From NCBI GenBank assembly GCA_016937035.1, contig JAFGWS010000050.1, positions 1 through 17,773 of the forward strand: a stretch of DNA of 17,773 nucleotides. Reading direction: 5' to 3'. Positions 1 through 7,400 of this stretch are shown here, in pieces. The notes under the pieces were generated by a model that searched no databases, was not told the DNA's origin, and saw only the letters and a list, made by a program, of their open reading frames with translations. The DNA is from Pontiellaceae bacterium (GTDB taxonomy: Bacteria > Verrucomicrobiota > Kiritimatiellia > Kiritimatiellales > Pontiellaceae). The position numbers and the translations under genes were made by a program. How positions within the stretch are numbered: position 1 is the first letter of the stretch; every line of letters starts with the position of its first letter.

Positions 1-321
1 CCAATAGAGCAGGCGCGCAGCGGAGGGCAGGCGTACGCCCTGACGGTCGTCCCACCAGAAGACGTCCACGGCGTCCGTGCTGATCGGTTCGCTCCATTCA
101 TACTGTACCCACTGCGTTCCGGTCTGCGGCCAGTTCCCGTAGCTGCCGTTGTTCCGATTGTTGGAACGGCGCGGCCGAGCGTCGTCGTTGAGCGCATCGA
201 CCGATGTGTCGCCGGAAACATAAGAGGTCGCCGGCACGGCGACCAGGGCGAGGTTGGCGGGCTCTTCAGCCATGACCGAGAGGCCGAATAAGCTTATCAG
301 AGCTGCGAGTATTGTTTTCAT
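1..321 (-). CDS. Secreted protein with carbohydrate-binding-like N-terminus (partial)
   Basis: Only the first 107 codons are inside the window; the frame stays open to base 1. Translation from the ATG at 321 gives a signal peptide (MKTILAALISLFGLSVMA, then EEPANLALVA). A module follows with the pattern SYVSGDTSVDALND, YGNWPQTGTQWVQYEW and DVFWWDDRQGVRLP. I recognise this tryptophan-rich pattern from galactose-binding-like (F5/8 type C-like) accessory modules on bacterial glycoside hydrolases, including, from memory, some beta-L-arabinofuranosidase-type enzymes. The start is supported by GGAG 6 bases upstream of the ATG and by a promoter-like pair further upstream. The catalytic part is not visible, so the enzyme class is unknown. 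A role in plant polysaccharide breakdown is inferred, in keeping with the xylanase and glucuronidase genes a few kilobases away. Confidence 0.7.
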   Translation of the reverse strand, partial: MKTILAALISLFGLSVMAEEPANLALVAVPATSYVSGDTSVDALNDDARPRRSNNRNNGSYGNWPQTGTQWVQYEWSEPISTDAVDVFWWDDRQGVRLPSAARLLYW

Positions 322-357
322 GGGTTCTCCTTTTCCTGACCAGAATAAGTGAGACCA

Positions 358-386
358 TTGATACGCCTTTGTCTTCTTCTGTGCAA
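358..386 (-). promoter_or_regulatory. Candidate sigma70-type promoter for the left-edge secreted protein
   Basis: Reading the minus strand, TTGCAC (381-386) and TATCAA (358-363) are separated by exactly 17 bases. This would start transcription near 350 and leave a leader of about 30 nt before the ATG at 321. Each box matches four of six consensus positions. The placement is good, but this is visual matching only. Confidence 0.4.
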
Positions 387-443
387 TCTTGAGATAGACG
401 GAGCGGAGGCGGTTTCATCGATGATCCGGCTTTCGGGGCCGAA

Positions 444-1472
444 TTAACGGGACGACACGCTGGATGCTTTAGTCGAAAGCAGGCCGCAGGCGGCATAAAT
501 ATCGAGGCCGCGCGAAGCGCGGATGGTGGTGAGCAGTCCCTTTTTGTTCAGCTCGTCTTTAAACCACTCGAGGGTTTCTTCATCGGTGCCCTGCAGCGGC
601 GTTTCCGGAATCGGGTGGAAGCGAATCAGGTTAATGCGGCAGCGGATGCCGTTCAGCAGTTTGCACAGTGCTTTCACATGCCGTGCGGTATCGTTGAGGC
701 CGTGGAAGACAATATATTCAAAAGAGACGCGCCGCTGGCCGCTGAAGTCCCATCGCCGGATTTCGTCAATCACCTCTTCCAGCGGATAGGCGATCTGCAC
801 GGGCATCAGCTGCTGTCGTTCTTCGGGGAAGGGCGTGTGCAGACTGATGGCCAGATGCGCCTCGCTTTCGTTAAGGAAGCGAACCAGGCCGGGCGTTATG
901 CCGATGGAAGAGACGGTGATGCGGCGAGGACTCATTGCGAAGCCCCAGTCGGCGGTGAGAATTTCGATGCTCTTGAGCACTTCGTCGAGGTTATCGAACG
1001 GCTCGCCCATGCCCATGTAGACCACGTTGGTGACTTCGTTGTGTTCAGTAATGCTGCGGATCTGGTTCACGATGTCGCCGGCGGTGAGCTGCCCTTGAAA
1101 GCCCTGTTTCCCGGTCATACAGAAGAGGCAGCCCATTTTGCAGCCGACCTGGGAGGAGACGCAGACGGTCCGGCGCTCCTGAAACGGAATCATGGCGGTT
1201 TCAATATATTTTTCTGCAGCGGTCTCGAAGAGATATTTTTTGGTGCCGTCGGCGCTGATCTGCACTTTGGCGGGCGCATGAAGGCCGAAGCAATAGTGTT
1301 CTTCGAGCAGCGCGCGCGCTTTTTTCGATAGATTGCTCATGTCGGCAATCGCATCGATTTCCTTTTTATACAGCCAATCGGCGAGCTGCTTGCCGGTAAA
1401 TTTCGGCAGGCCGAGGTCGACGGCCAGCTCGGTGAGCTCGTTGAGTGTTTTTCCAAATAGGGCGGGTTTCAT
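444..1472 (-). CDS. rlmN: 23S rRNA (adenine(2503)-C2)-methyltransferase RlmN
   Basis: A radical SAM enzyme that methylates C2 of A2503 in 23S rRNA; family members also modify A37 of some tRNAs. The 342-residue length is normal. The radical SAM CxxxCxxC cluster is visible as C111-KMG-C115-LF-C118, followed by MTGKQGFQGQL. The family motif YMGMGEPFDNLDEV lies mid-protein. The C-terminal DIYAACG supplies the second catalytic cysteine, C329, which forms the transient protein-RNA link in characterised RlmN. The usual Gln after AACG is Leu here. The gene is last in a minus-strand run after the MBL-fold gene (82-base gap). Its ribosome site is weak (AAGG about 8 bases upstream). The C-terminal tail after the motif is short and Ser-rich. 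No convincing terminator was seen between it and the next gene. Confidence 0.96.
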   Translation of the reverse strand: MKPALFGKTLNELTELAVDLGLPKFTGKQLADWLYKKEIDAIADMSNLSKKARALLEEHYCFGLHAPAKVQISADGTKKYLFETAAEKYIETAMIPFQERRTVCVSSQVGCKMGCLFCMTGKQGFQGQLTAGDIVNQIRSITEHNEVTNVVYMGMGEPFDNLDEVLKSIEILTADWGFAMSPRRITVSSIGITPGLVRFLNESEAHLAISLHTPFPEERQQLMPVQIAYPLEEVIDEIRRWDFSGQRRVSFEYIVFHGLNDTARHVKALCKLLNGIRCRINLIRFHPIPETPLQGTDEETLEWFKDELNKKGLLTTIRASRGLDIYAACGLLSTKASSVSSR

Positions 1473-1554
1473 GCAGAGAACCTTGCGGTGGCGGGCGGAT
1501 GGAATCGAGCTAAAAATAGATTTCGGCGGTGTTGGTGATTTTCGGTCAACAAGG

Positions 1555-2322
1555 TCAGAGCTCCAGTGTAAGGCCGTCCCACGGGACCGTCACGGCGGAG
1601 CCGAGCTTCGACTGAAGCGCCTCGTGCTCGGAATCGTGGGTCAGGTGGGTCAAAAACGAGCGCTTTGCCCGGATGCGGTGCAGATGCTCCATGCACTGAG
1701 TAATGTTAAAATGCGTCGGGTGCTCTTTGGGGCGTAGGCCGTCCAGAATCATGGCATCCAGCCCGCGGAGCAGCTCCATGGTTGAATCGGGAATAGAATT
1801 GCAGTCCGGGATATACGCGAGGCTCCGTCCGTCGGCGTCGATCCTAAATCCATAAATAGAATCGGGTCCGTGTTGGACGGGTAGGGGAGTGACGACGGCG
1901 TCACCGACAGCAACGGGGCTGGTCTGTTCAATAAATTGAACCCGCGGGACGCTGTCAAAGCTGTAGCCTTTGTCCACGTAGTCGAATTTCTTATGCATCA
2001 TCCGCAGGGTTTCAGCGGAGCCGTATACGGGAATATGCTGTTTCTGGAGGGTGCTGAAGCGGCGGATATCGTCGAAGCCGTAAATGTGGTCGGCATGAGG
2101 ATGGGTGATAAAGAGTGCGTCGATCCGCCGGACGCCGAACGATAAAACCTGCTCGCGAAAGTCGGGCGGGGTATCGAATAGCAAATGTTTTTCGGCGGCC
2201 ACGACATAGAGGCTGCTGCGGCGACGGCGGTTTTTCGGGTTTCCGGAGGTGCACACCGGGCAGGAGCAGCCGATGAGCGGGATGCCGTGTGAGGTGCCTG
2301 TTCCGAGAAAGGTAAAGTGCAT
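1555..2322 (-). CDS. MBL-fold metal-dependent hydrolase, PhnP-like
   Basis: A 255-residue metallo-beta-lactamase-fold protein of the PhnP type; PhnP proper is a cyclic phosphodiesterase. The dinuclear metal motif is THPHADH with H74, H76, D78 and H79. Further likely ligands are H151 (VQHGPD), D173 (IPDC) and H226 (FLTHLTHD). The N-terminal GTGTSHGIPLIGCSCPVC carries the cysteine group that binds a structural zinc in PhnP. No C-P lyase genes are nearby, so phosphonate breakdown is not implied. Orphan PhnP-like genes of this kind are common and mostly uncharacterised. It starts 37 bases after the glycosyltransferase stop, so the two are probably co-transcribed. The ribosome site is weak (AGGG about 15 bases upstream), consistent with a downstream operon gene. 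The general fold is certain; the substrate is unknown. Confidence 0.88.
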   Translation of the reverse strand: MHFTFLGTGTSHGIPLIGCSCPVCTSGNPKNRRRRSSLYVVAAEKHLLFDTPPDFREQVLSFGVRRIDALFITHPHADHIYGFDDIRRFSTLQKQHIPVYGSAETLRMMHKKFDYVDKGYSFDSVPRVQFIEQTSPVAVGDAVVTPLPVQHGPDSIYGFRIDADGRSLAYIPDCNSIPDSTMELLRGLDAMILDGLRPKEHPTHFNITQCMEHLHRIRAKRSFLTHLTHDSEHEALQSKLGSAVTVPWDGLTLEL

Positions 2323-2359
2323 AATGGATGTCGAGCACCCTGAAGGAGCGCCGGGTGCG

Positions 2360-3640
2360 TCAGCCCGAGACCTGTTCGTTGCCCGCCTTCTTGAGCATGA
2401 ACCACTTCATCGGTTTGCCGATCCACGCAGTGATCAGCCCACGCAGAACGAAAAACATGCAGATGACGCCGACGGTGAATGAAGCAACGATGAGTCTGGC
2501 AATACTGCGGTTTCCAAAGCCTGTCGAAAAGCCTGCAACGATGGAGGAAACTAAAAATCCGCAGGTCAACAGCAGATTGATCAGCGATTCAAAAATAAAC
2601 TGTGCCACGCTGTAGGAGTCGCTGGTTTCCGGGCCGACGCCGAAGAATCCGGCCAGCAGACTGAGCATACCCAGCAAGGAGGTCAGCAGAAGCAGCGAGA
2701 TCATGATGTACCCGCTGCCGAACATAAACGCGGCAAACTTGCTCCGGCGGCGGGCACTGCGTGAAAAGAGGAGGCGTTTTCCATGAGCCATGAACGCCCG
2801 CATGTTTCCGTAGGCCCAGCGCATCTGCTGGCGGAACAGGTCTTTAGGCGTGTAAGGAACTTCACAACGAATCCGCAGGTCGTCTACAAATGCAATCCGC
2901 TTACCTTCTGAAATAATCCGCAGAGAATAATCCACGTCTTCGGTCAGCGCACCGGATGTCCACCCGCCGCGCTCAATAAGATAACTCTTCTTGACCAGCT
3001 CGCCCGATCCGCAGAATACGCCGGTTTTCGTCAGTGCTTTAAGGAACGGAAGAACCACCACGTGGATGATATTCACAATTCCCGTACCCATCAGCGTGCT
3101 GTGGTTATTGTGCACGTTAATGATTTTCCACGCGGCCTGTGCGCCGGCGAGCGTTGGATCCTTAATAACCGGAACGACCAGCCGCTTCAGAAAATCTTTC
3201 TTCGGCAGAAAATCGGAGTCGAGAATAAGCAGATAGTCCCCGTTGGATTTGGGCAGCATTACGTTCAGATTTCCCGGCTTGAATCCTTCATTACTCCCGC
3301 GACGGCTGATCTCAATGCGCGGATTTGCGGCAGCAAATTCGTCGATCCTTGCAGAAATAGCCGGGTCGTTACTGTCATCACCGATCATAATCTGGATTTT
3401 TTCCCTGGGATAATCGAATTCCAGACAGCGCGCCGCGCAGTTGAGTGCAGCCAGTTCATTATATGTAGGGATTTGCACCGTAACGGTAGGATACAGCGAC
3501 TGATCTGAAATGATTTCCGGACGATTCCGCAGGCGGCGCAAGGCCAAGGCGGCTCCCGTAACGATGAGATACCCAAACGAAAATAGGGAAGTCGTCACCA
3601 ATATTGTCTGAAAGACCCATCTTAAAATGTCTGTGTTCAT
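2360..3640 (-). CDS. Membrane glycosyltransferase, family 2 (processive-type)
   Basis: Likely transfers sugar from a nucleotide-sugar at the inner membrane face to build a polysaccharide or glycolipid. Of 426 residues, 13-35 form an N-terminal membrane segment. A GT-A catalytic domain follows, with IPTYNE (57-62), GDDSND (D88, D89), the metal-binding DSD (141-143), TEDVD (233-237) and QQMRW (271-275). The D, D, D, Q(Q/R)xRW pattern is that of cellulose/hyaluronan synthase-like processive GT2 enzymes. The C-terminus has three or four hydrophobic segments (about 305-332, 345-372, 383-405). No PilZ domain is present, so direct c-di-GMP control is not indicated. The start has a strong ribosome site (GGGAGGGAG just upstream of the ATG). 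It leads the run with the MBL-fold gene and rlmN. No other polysaccharide genes are in view, so the product cannot be named. Confidence 0.9.
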   Translation of the reverse strand: MNTDILRWVFQTILVTTSLFSFGYLIVTGAALALRRLRNRPEIISDQSLYPTVTVQIPTYNELAALNCAARCLEFDYPREKIQIMIGDDSNDPAISARIDEFAAANPRIEISRRGSNEGFKPGNLNVMLPKSNGDYLLILDSDFLPKKDFLKRLVVPVIKDPTLAGAQAAWKIINVHNNHSTLMGTGIVNIIHVVVLPFLKALTKTGVFCGSGELVKKSYLIERGGWTSGALTEDVDYSLRIISEGKRIAFVDDLRIRCEVPYTPKDLFRQQMRWAYGNMRAFMAHGKRLLFSRSARRRSKFAAFMFGSGYIMISLLLLTSLLGMLSLLAGFFGVGPETSDSYSVAQFIFESLINLLLTCGFLVSSIVAGFSTGFGNRSIARLIVASFTVGVICMFFVLRGLITAWIGKPMKWFMLKKAGNEQVSG

Positions 3641-3696
3641 AACTCCCTCCCCCGGAGATTTTTTTCCACACCCCCCGGCATGAAAGAAGCGCGTTG

Positions 3697-3718
3697 TTTA
3701 TCCCCATTTCGGAATAAA
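3697..3718 (-). repeat. Hairpin-forming inverted repeat in the glycosyltransferase leader
   Basis: On the plus strand TTTATCCC (3697-3704), a 6-base loop, then GGAATAAA (3711-3718). The minus-strand RNA would form an 8-pair stem with one G-U pair about 57 bases upstream of the glycosyltransferase start. No U-tract follows, so it is not a standard terminator. A leader structure or operator is possible. Confidence 0.35.
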
Positions 3719-3819
3719 GGCAATCCCTCTGAGCGGCTTTTTATGCTCGATGTCGTTAGAAGAAACAATCTTAATCCGTTTCAAACCCCCATCATACTGT
3801 TTACTCCTACGCTCCAGGG

Positions 3820-3850
3820 AATCCTAGGTTATCTTATACATCATAGGATT
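3820..3850. repeat. 7-bp perfect inverted repeat
   Basis: AATCCTA (3820-3826) and TAGGATT (3844-3850) are perfect complements separated by 17 bases, and four T residues follow on the plus strand. No gene ends just upstream, so a terminator role is doubtful. It could be an operator in the divergent promoter region. Confidence 0.3.
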
Positions 3851-3957
3851 TTTGCTTTCATTCCCTGACCCCGACTTGTCCGATATGCGATCGAATGCGG
3901 AATGGACGGTTATATTATCGTGCTGACTTTCCAGCAAGCCGGTTGTCTGTCCCTGAA

Positions 3958-3992
3958 TCATCTGTTTCGAGTAAAATTAAGAAAGCAGATGA
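3958..3992. repeat. 11-pair inverted repeat upstream of the small membrane-protein operon
   Basis: TCATCTG+TTTC (3958-3968) pairs with GAAA+g+CAGATGA (3981-3992), giving 11 pairs with one bulged base around a 12-base AT-rich loop. It ends 50 bases before the first start codon of the operon at 4043, a plausible place for an operator or a leader hairpin. Confidence 0.4.
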
Positions 3993-4042
3993 GCGCGAAA
4001 TAGTTATTCCATTAATGCGTAACTTTCGCTAGGTTGATTGAT

Positions 4043-4231
4043 ATGACAGATAAAAAACGCACTCCTTTACAGTCTGGGTTTTGGCTTTCCGGGCAGGAAA
4101 AAAAGTACATTCTCATCATCTGTGCGGTTTTCCTTCTGGGCTTGATTGCGAGGTACTGGTATATAAAACAGGAAAAATTACGGGAATATACGCCAGAAGG
4201 AATTGAAAAGGTAGATAAAAATCGTGAATAA
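4043..4231 (+). CDS. Small single-pass membrane protein, unknown function
   Basis: A 62-residue protein: a polar N-terminus ending in LSGQEKKY, one hydrophobic span (YILIICAVFLLGLIARYWYI, about 22-41), then a charged tail. The ATG at 4043 is preferred because AGG lies 9 bases upstream; a TTG three codons earlier (4034) is possible. It overlaps the next gene by 8 bases, and this tight coupling is the best evidence that it is real. The span followed by a basic Lys/Arg patch suggests a cytoplasmic C-terminus. It vaguely resembles the membrane anchors that precede helix-hairpin-helix domains in some PVC ComEA-like proteins, but no such domain follows. Function unknown. Confidence 0.6.
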   Translation: MTDKKRTPLQSGFWLSGQEKKYILIICAVFLLGLIARYWYIKQEKLREYTPEGIEKVDKNRE

Positions 4232-4643
4232 CTGTATATTTTGCAAAATTGTAAAGAAGGAAATTCCGGCAACCATCGTCTACGAAGACGAACATACGCT
4301 GGCCTTTATGGATATCGGCCCCATTGTGAAAGGGCATGTGCTGGTGATTCCGAAAACACATGTTGATCCCCTCACTGAAACCCCCGATGAAATAGTCGCC
4401 CAACTGCACACGGTCGCAAAACGCGTAGCGCAGGCACAAATCGACGGTTTGGGCGCGGCCGGCGTCAATATTATGCAGAACAACGGCGCGGCCGCCGGGC
4501 AGGAAGTCCCGCACATCCACGTCCACGTGATTCCCCGTTTTGCCGAGGACGGACACCATTGGAACTGGGACGCTAAAAAATACGACGATTTTGACGAAAT
4601 GGCCGAGTTGGCCGAAAAAATGCGTGTTAATTTTCATCCATGA
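4224..4643 (+). CDS. HIT-family nucleotide hydrolase/phosphoramidase (HinT-like)
   Basis: A 139-residue protein of normal length for the family. The histidine triad is VPHIHVHVIP with H97, H99 and H101; the last is the expected nucleophile. An N-terminal CIFC (C4, C7) and nearby His residues match the zinc-binding form of HinT-like proteins. KGHVLVIPKTHV and VNIMQNNGAAAGQEV are also standard. These cytosolic enzymes cleave nucleoside phosphoramidates or dinucleoside polyphosphates; the exact substrate cannot be read. The start is GTG at 4224, overlapping the small membrane-protein gene. AAGG lies about 12 bases upstream. Its TGA overlaps the next ATG (ATGA, 4640-4643), showing translational coupling. 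Confidence 0.92.
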   Translation: MNNCIFCKIVKKEIPATIVYEDEHTLAFMDIGPIVKGHVLVIPKTHVDPLTETPDEIVAQLHTVAKRVAQAQIDGLGAAGVNIMQNNGAAAGQEVPHIHVHVIPRFAEDGHHWNWDAKKYDDFDEMAELAEKMRVNFHP

Positions 4644-5056
4644 AATACCAAACCATAGACGAAATACTGGGATCGATTCTCCTCGAGGATAAGCGCTACA
4701 CCGCTGATGCTTATCTCTTTGTTCAGGAGGGGCTGGAGTATACGGTTAACAAACTCAAACGGCCGCGGCATGTCTCCGGACAGGAACTGCTGGACGGAAT
4801 CCGAAAGTTTGCACTCAACCAATATGGACCGGTAACCAAGCGCGTACTTACGGAATGGGGCATTAACGAATGCCTTGATATCGGAAACATTGTATTTAAT
4901 CTTGTGCACCATGGCCTGCTCGGTAAAACCGAAAAGGATTCGATCGAGGACTTTATGGAAGGCTACGACTTTAACGAAGCTTTCATTCAGCCCTTTCGCT
5001 CGGCCACGCCGCCGCGTGCAATAATAACCCGGCATCCTTCCACCCGTTCCGTGTAG
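4640..5056 (+). CDS. PVC-restricted conserved unknown (TIGR04138/Minf_1886-like)
   Basis: A 138-residue cytosolic protein with no signal peptide or membrane span. I recognise the pattern RYTADAYLFVQEGLEYT, HVSGQELLDGIRKFAL, YGPVTKRVLTEWGI and DIGNIVFNLVHHGLLGKTEK from the Verrucomicrobia/Planctomycetes family TIGR04138, whose function is not known. This family is the main taxonomic clue in the window. The start is fixed by the ATGA overlap with the HIT gene. Family members, as I remember them, end shortly after YDFxEAFxxPF. Here an extra Arg/Pro-rich tail of about 19 residues follows, perhaps from a lost stop codon or small frameshift. The gene ends the three-gene operon; 274 non-coding bases follow. 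Confidence 0.82.
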   Translation: MKYQTIDEILGSILLEDKRYTADAYLFVQEGLEYTVNKLKRPRHVSGQELLDGIRKFALNQYGPVTKRVLTEWGINECLDIGNIVFNLVHHGLLGKTEKDSIEDFMEGYDFNEAFIQPFRSATPPRAIITRHPSTRSV

Positions 5057-5271
5057 GATCGGCAGGTCAAGGTCCACAACTATTTCTGCGGATTCATTGA
5101 TTCTATTCGAGAATTTCGATAGAACGGTTTCGTTTTCACGGCACAACTCCTTCAGGTGTGGAGACCGCCTCGTACAGCATCCCTCGATGGGTTGCCGCTG
5201 ACATGAACCACAGTAAAGGAGTTTGCGCCTTCAATTCGGCGGCCTTTGACTGCTCTGTAGCCGCCTTAGGG

Positions 5272-5298
5272 ATTCTGTTTTGCGGTGCAGAACAGAAT
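5272..5298 (+). promoter_or_regulatory. 27-base palindrome upstream of the alpha-glucuronidase (operator or leader hairpin)
   Basis: ATTCTGTT+T+TGC, a GGT centre, then GCA+G+AACAGAAT. All positions pair except T5280/G5290, which is still a G-U pair in RNA. As RNA it is a 12-pair stem with a 3-base loop, ending 32 bases before the start codon. A possible -35 (TTGACT, 5246-5251) lies upstream without a clear -10. No U-tract follows, so a terminator is unlikely. A repressor operator or leader hairpin is inferred. The rest of the 5057-5330 gap shows only a short GGCGGC/GCCGCC repeat (5238-5265) and an imperfect one near 5102-5122. Confidence 0.5.
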
Positions 5299-5330
5299 GT
5301 TTGATTAATGGGTGCAAACGGGGATGAGAT

Positions 5331-7382
5331 ATGAAATCGACCATTGGAAGTATAGTTGTTGTGCTGTTTTCAGCACTTTCACTCCGGGCTGAAGACGGGC
5401 ATGACCTCTGGCTGCGCGGAAGCGCGACGGCATCGGTCAATGTAGAGTGTGCAAAGCGTTCGCCGACGCTGGATATCGCCGTGAAGGAGTTGAAACAGGG
5501 CTGGCGGGGCACCGCTGACGCATCGATTCAGCTTATTATAACGTCCGATGAAAAGGTTGAAGGCGACGGTTATCGTTTTGTTGACGGCAACATTCTGGCG
5601 GAAACAGAAAAGGGCATCCTGTACGGCGTGTACGATCTGTTGCGCCGTCAGCAGACTGGAGAGTCAATTCGGGATCTGGTGTCGAATCCGGCGTATGAGT
5701 ATCGCCTGCTCAACCATTGGGACAACCTGAACGGAAGTATTGAGCGCGGTTATGCCGGCCTCTCGATCTTCTGGCGCAGGGGCGATGACGCCTTTGTTAC
5801 GACAGAAGCCGATAAGCTGCTCTGGCAGGAATATGCCCGGGCGAACGCCTCTGTCGGGATTAACGGGGCGGTGTTGAACAATGTGAATGCTTCGCCGGAT
5901 ATGCTGAAGGAACAGACGCTTCAGCGTGTTAAAGCCATTGCAGATGTGCTGCGGCCGTACGGCGTTCAGGTTTATCTGTCGATCAAGTTTTCGTCGCCTG
6001 GAATGATCGGCGGGCTGGATACTTCCGATCCGCTGGACCCGGAAGTCATTGAATGGTGGAACAACAAGACGAAAGAGATCTATGCGCTGATTCCCGATTT
6101 CGGCGGATTTTTGGTGAAGGCCAACAGCGAGGGGCAGCCGGGGCCGCAGGATTATGGTCGAACGCACGCGGACGGTGCGAACATGCTGGCTGACGCGCTC
6201 AAACCATACGGTGGTATCGTGATGTGGCGGGCCTTTGTTTATAAGAGCGACGGTGAGGATCGCGCCAAACAGGCCTGCACCGAATTTATGCCGCTGGACG
6301 GCGAATTTCGCGACAATGTGATTATTCAGTCTAAAAACGGGCCGATTGATTTTCAGCCGCGCGAACCCTTCAGTCCGCTCTTCGGTGCAATGAAGAAAAC
6401 CTCGGTCATGGCCGAGCTGCAGATTACGCAGGAATATCTCGGCCACTCCATTCATTTGGTCTTCCTCGCACCGATGTGGGAGGAGTTTCTCAAGAGCGAT
6501 ACCTATCAGGAAGGTCCCGGAAGCACGGTGGCCCGCTGCACCGATGGATCTGTTTTTAAGCAGGAGAGTGCGGCGATTGCCGGTGTCTCCAATATTGGTC
6601 TCGATCGCAACTGGTGCGGACACCACTTTGCGCAGGCCAACTGGTATGCGTTTGGGCGGCAGGCGTGGGATCACGAGCTGACCAGTGCTCAGATTGCCGA
6701 TGAATGGATCAAGATGACCTTCGGCGGAGATCAGGTTGAAGAGGTCTATTCCAATTGGTCGCAGCAGTTTCTGGAGCCGGTTAAGGCGTTGATGCTCGCC
6801 AGCCGAGAGGCGGCAGTGGATTACATGATGCCCTTGGGGCTGCACCACATTTTTTCGCCGAACGAGCACTATGGCCCCGGACCGTGGCATGCCCCGGCGC
6901 GCACCCGCAGAGACTGGACCTCAGTCTACTATCATAATGCCGACGAAGCAGGGATTGGATTTGACCGAACATCAACCGGCAGCGATGCGATCAGTCAGTA
7001 TCATGAACCGCTGCGCTCTCAACTCAGCGATATTGAAACCTGCCCGGAAATTTTCCTGCTCTGGTTCCACCATGTCCCGTGGGATTATCAGCTGAAGAAC
7101 GGCCGTACGCTCTGGGACGAGCTCTGCTACAGCTATGACGGCGGCCTGCAGCAGGTGCGCGGCTTTCTTCAGACGTGGGATAAGGTGGAGCAGTATGTCG
7201 ATGACGAACGTTTTGCGCATGTTCAGGATCGTCTGCGCGAGCAGTGCCGGAATGCCCAGCTATGGAAAGACGCCTGCCTACAATACTTCCAACAGTTCAG
7301 CAAAATGCCGATTCCGTACGATATTGAGCGCCCGCTCAACAATCTGGAAGAGCTCATGAGCGTGAGAGACTTTTACGATTAA
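5331..7382 (+). CDS. aguA: Alpha-glucuronidase, glycoside hydrolase family 67 (secreted)
   Basis: Removes (4-O-methyl-)alpha-D-glucuronic acid from the non-reducing end of xylo-oligosaccharides, an inverting reaction. The 683-residue length is normal. A signal peptide (MKSTIGSIVVVLFSALSLRA) precedes EDGHDLWLR, the typical GH67 N-terminal motif. The three acidic catalytic residues are visible: E267 in KANSEGQPGP, D340 in SKNGPIDFQPREPF and E368 in ELQITQEYLG. They keep a constant offset of 25 from the E292, D365 and E393 I recall for the Cellvibrio enzyme. RNWCGHHFAQANWYAFGR and the C-terminal LWFHHVPW/LWDELCYSYD also fit. A GGGGATGAG ribosome site precedes the ATG. It converges with a GH10 xylanase that would make its substrate. 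The product is probably periplasmic or exported; no lipobox is seen. Confidence 0.96.
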   Translation: MKSTIGSIVVVLFSALSLRAEDGHDLWLRGSATASVNVECAKRSPTLDIAVKELKQGWRGTADASIQLIITSDEKVEGDGYRFVDGNILAETEKGILYGVYDLLRRQQTGESIRDLVSNPAYEYRLLNHWDNLNGSIERGYAGLSIFWRRGDDAFVTTEADKLLWQEYARANASVGINGAVLNNVNASPDMLKEQTLQRVKAIADVLRPYGVQVYLSIKFSSPGMIGGLDTSDPLDPEVIEWWNNKTKEIYALIPDFGGFLVKANSEGQPGPQDYGRTHADGANMLADALKPYGGIVMWRAFVYKSDGEDRAKQACTEFMPLDGEFRDNVIIQSKNGPIDFQPREPFSPLFGAMKKTSVMAELQITQEYLGHSIHLVFLAPMWEEFLKSDTYQEGPGSTVARCTDGSVFKQESAAIAGVSNIGLDRNWCGHHFAQANWYAFGRQAWDHELTSAQIADEWIKMTFGGDQVEEVYSNWSQQFLEPVKALMLASREAAVDYMMPLGLHHIFSPNEHYGPGPWHAPARTRRDWTSVYYHNADEAGIGFDRTSTGSDAISQYHEPLRSQLSDIETCPEIFLLWFHHVPWDYQLKNGRTLWDELCYSYDGGLQQVRGFLQTWDKVEQYVDDERFAHVQDRLREQCRNAQLWKDACLQYFQQFSKMPIPYDIERPLNNLEELMSVRDFYD

Positions 7383-7400
7383 TCGAATTCGATTCGCACA

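Larger units (their letters stand above)
3641..4042. other. Divergent intergenic region with several inverted repeats
   Basis: About 400 bases lie between the divergent glycosyltransferase and the small membrane-protein operon. I see no convincing gene. A 62-codon plus-strand frame at 3680-3868 has no family resemblance. The stretch holds three inverted repeats (3697-3718, 3820-3850, 3958-3992), each listed separately. It must contain promoters for both directions, but I could not pick a convincing -35/-10 pair on either strand. Confidence 0.6.

Noticed and set aside
615..1331. 238-codon plus-strand open frame
   Set aside because: Antisense to rlmN, which is unambiguous.
1555..2322. Phosphonate (C-P lyase) pathway membership for the PhnP-like gene
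   Set aside because: No other phn gene is nearby; orphan PhnP-like MBL proteins are common.
3680..3868. 62-codon plus-strand frame in the intergenic region
   Set aside because: No ribosome site I trust, odd composition and no family resemblance; it overlaps two inverted repeats that look regulatory.
5664..6890. 408-codon minus-strand open frame
   Set aside because: Lies wholly inside the GH67 gene, antisense, with no family resemblance; a by-product of codon bias.
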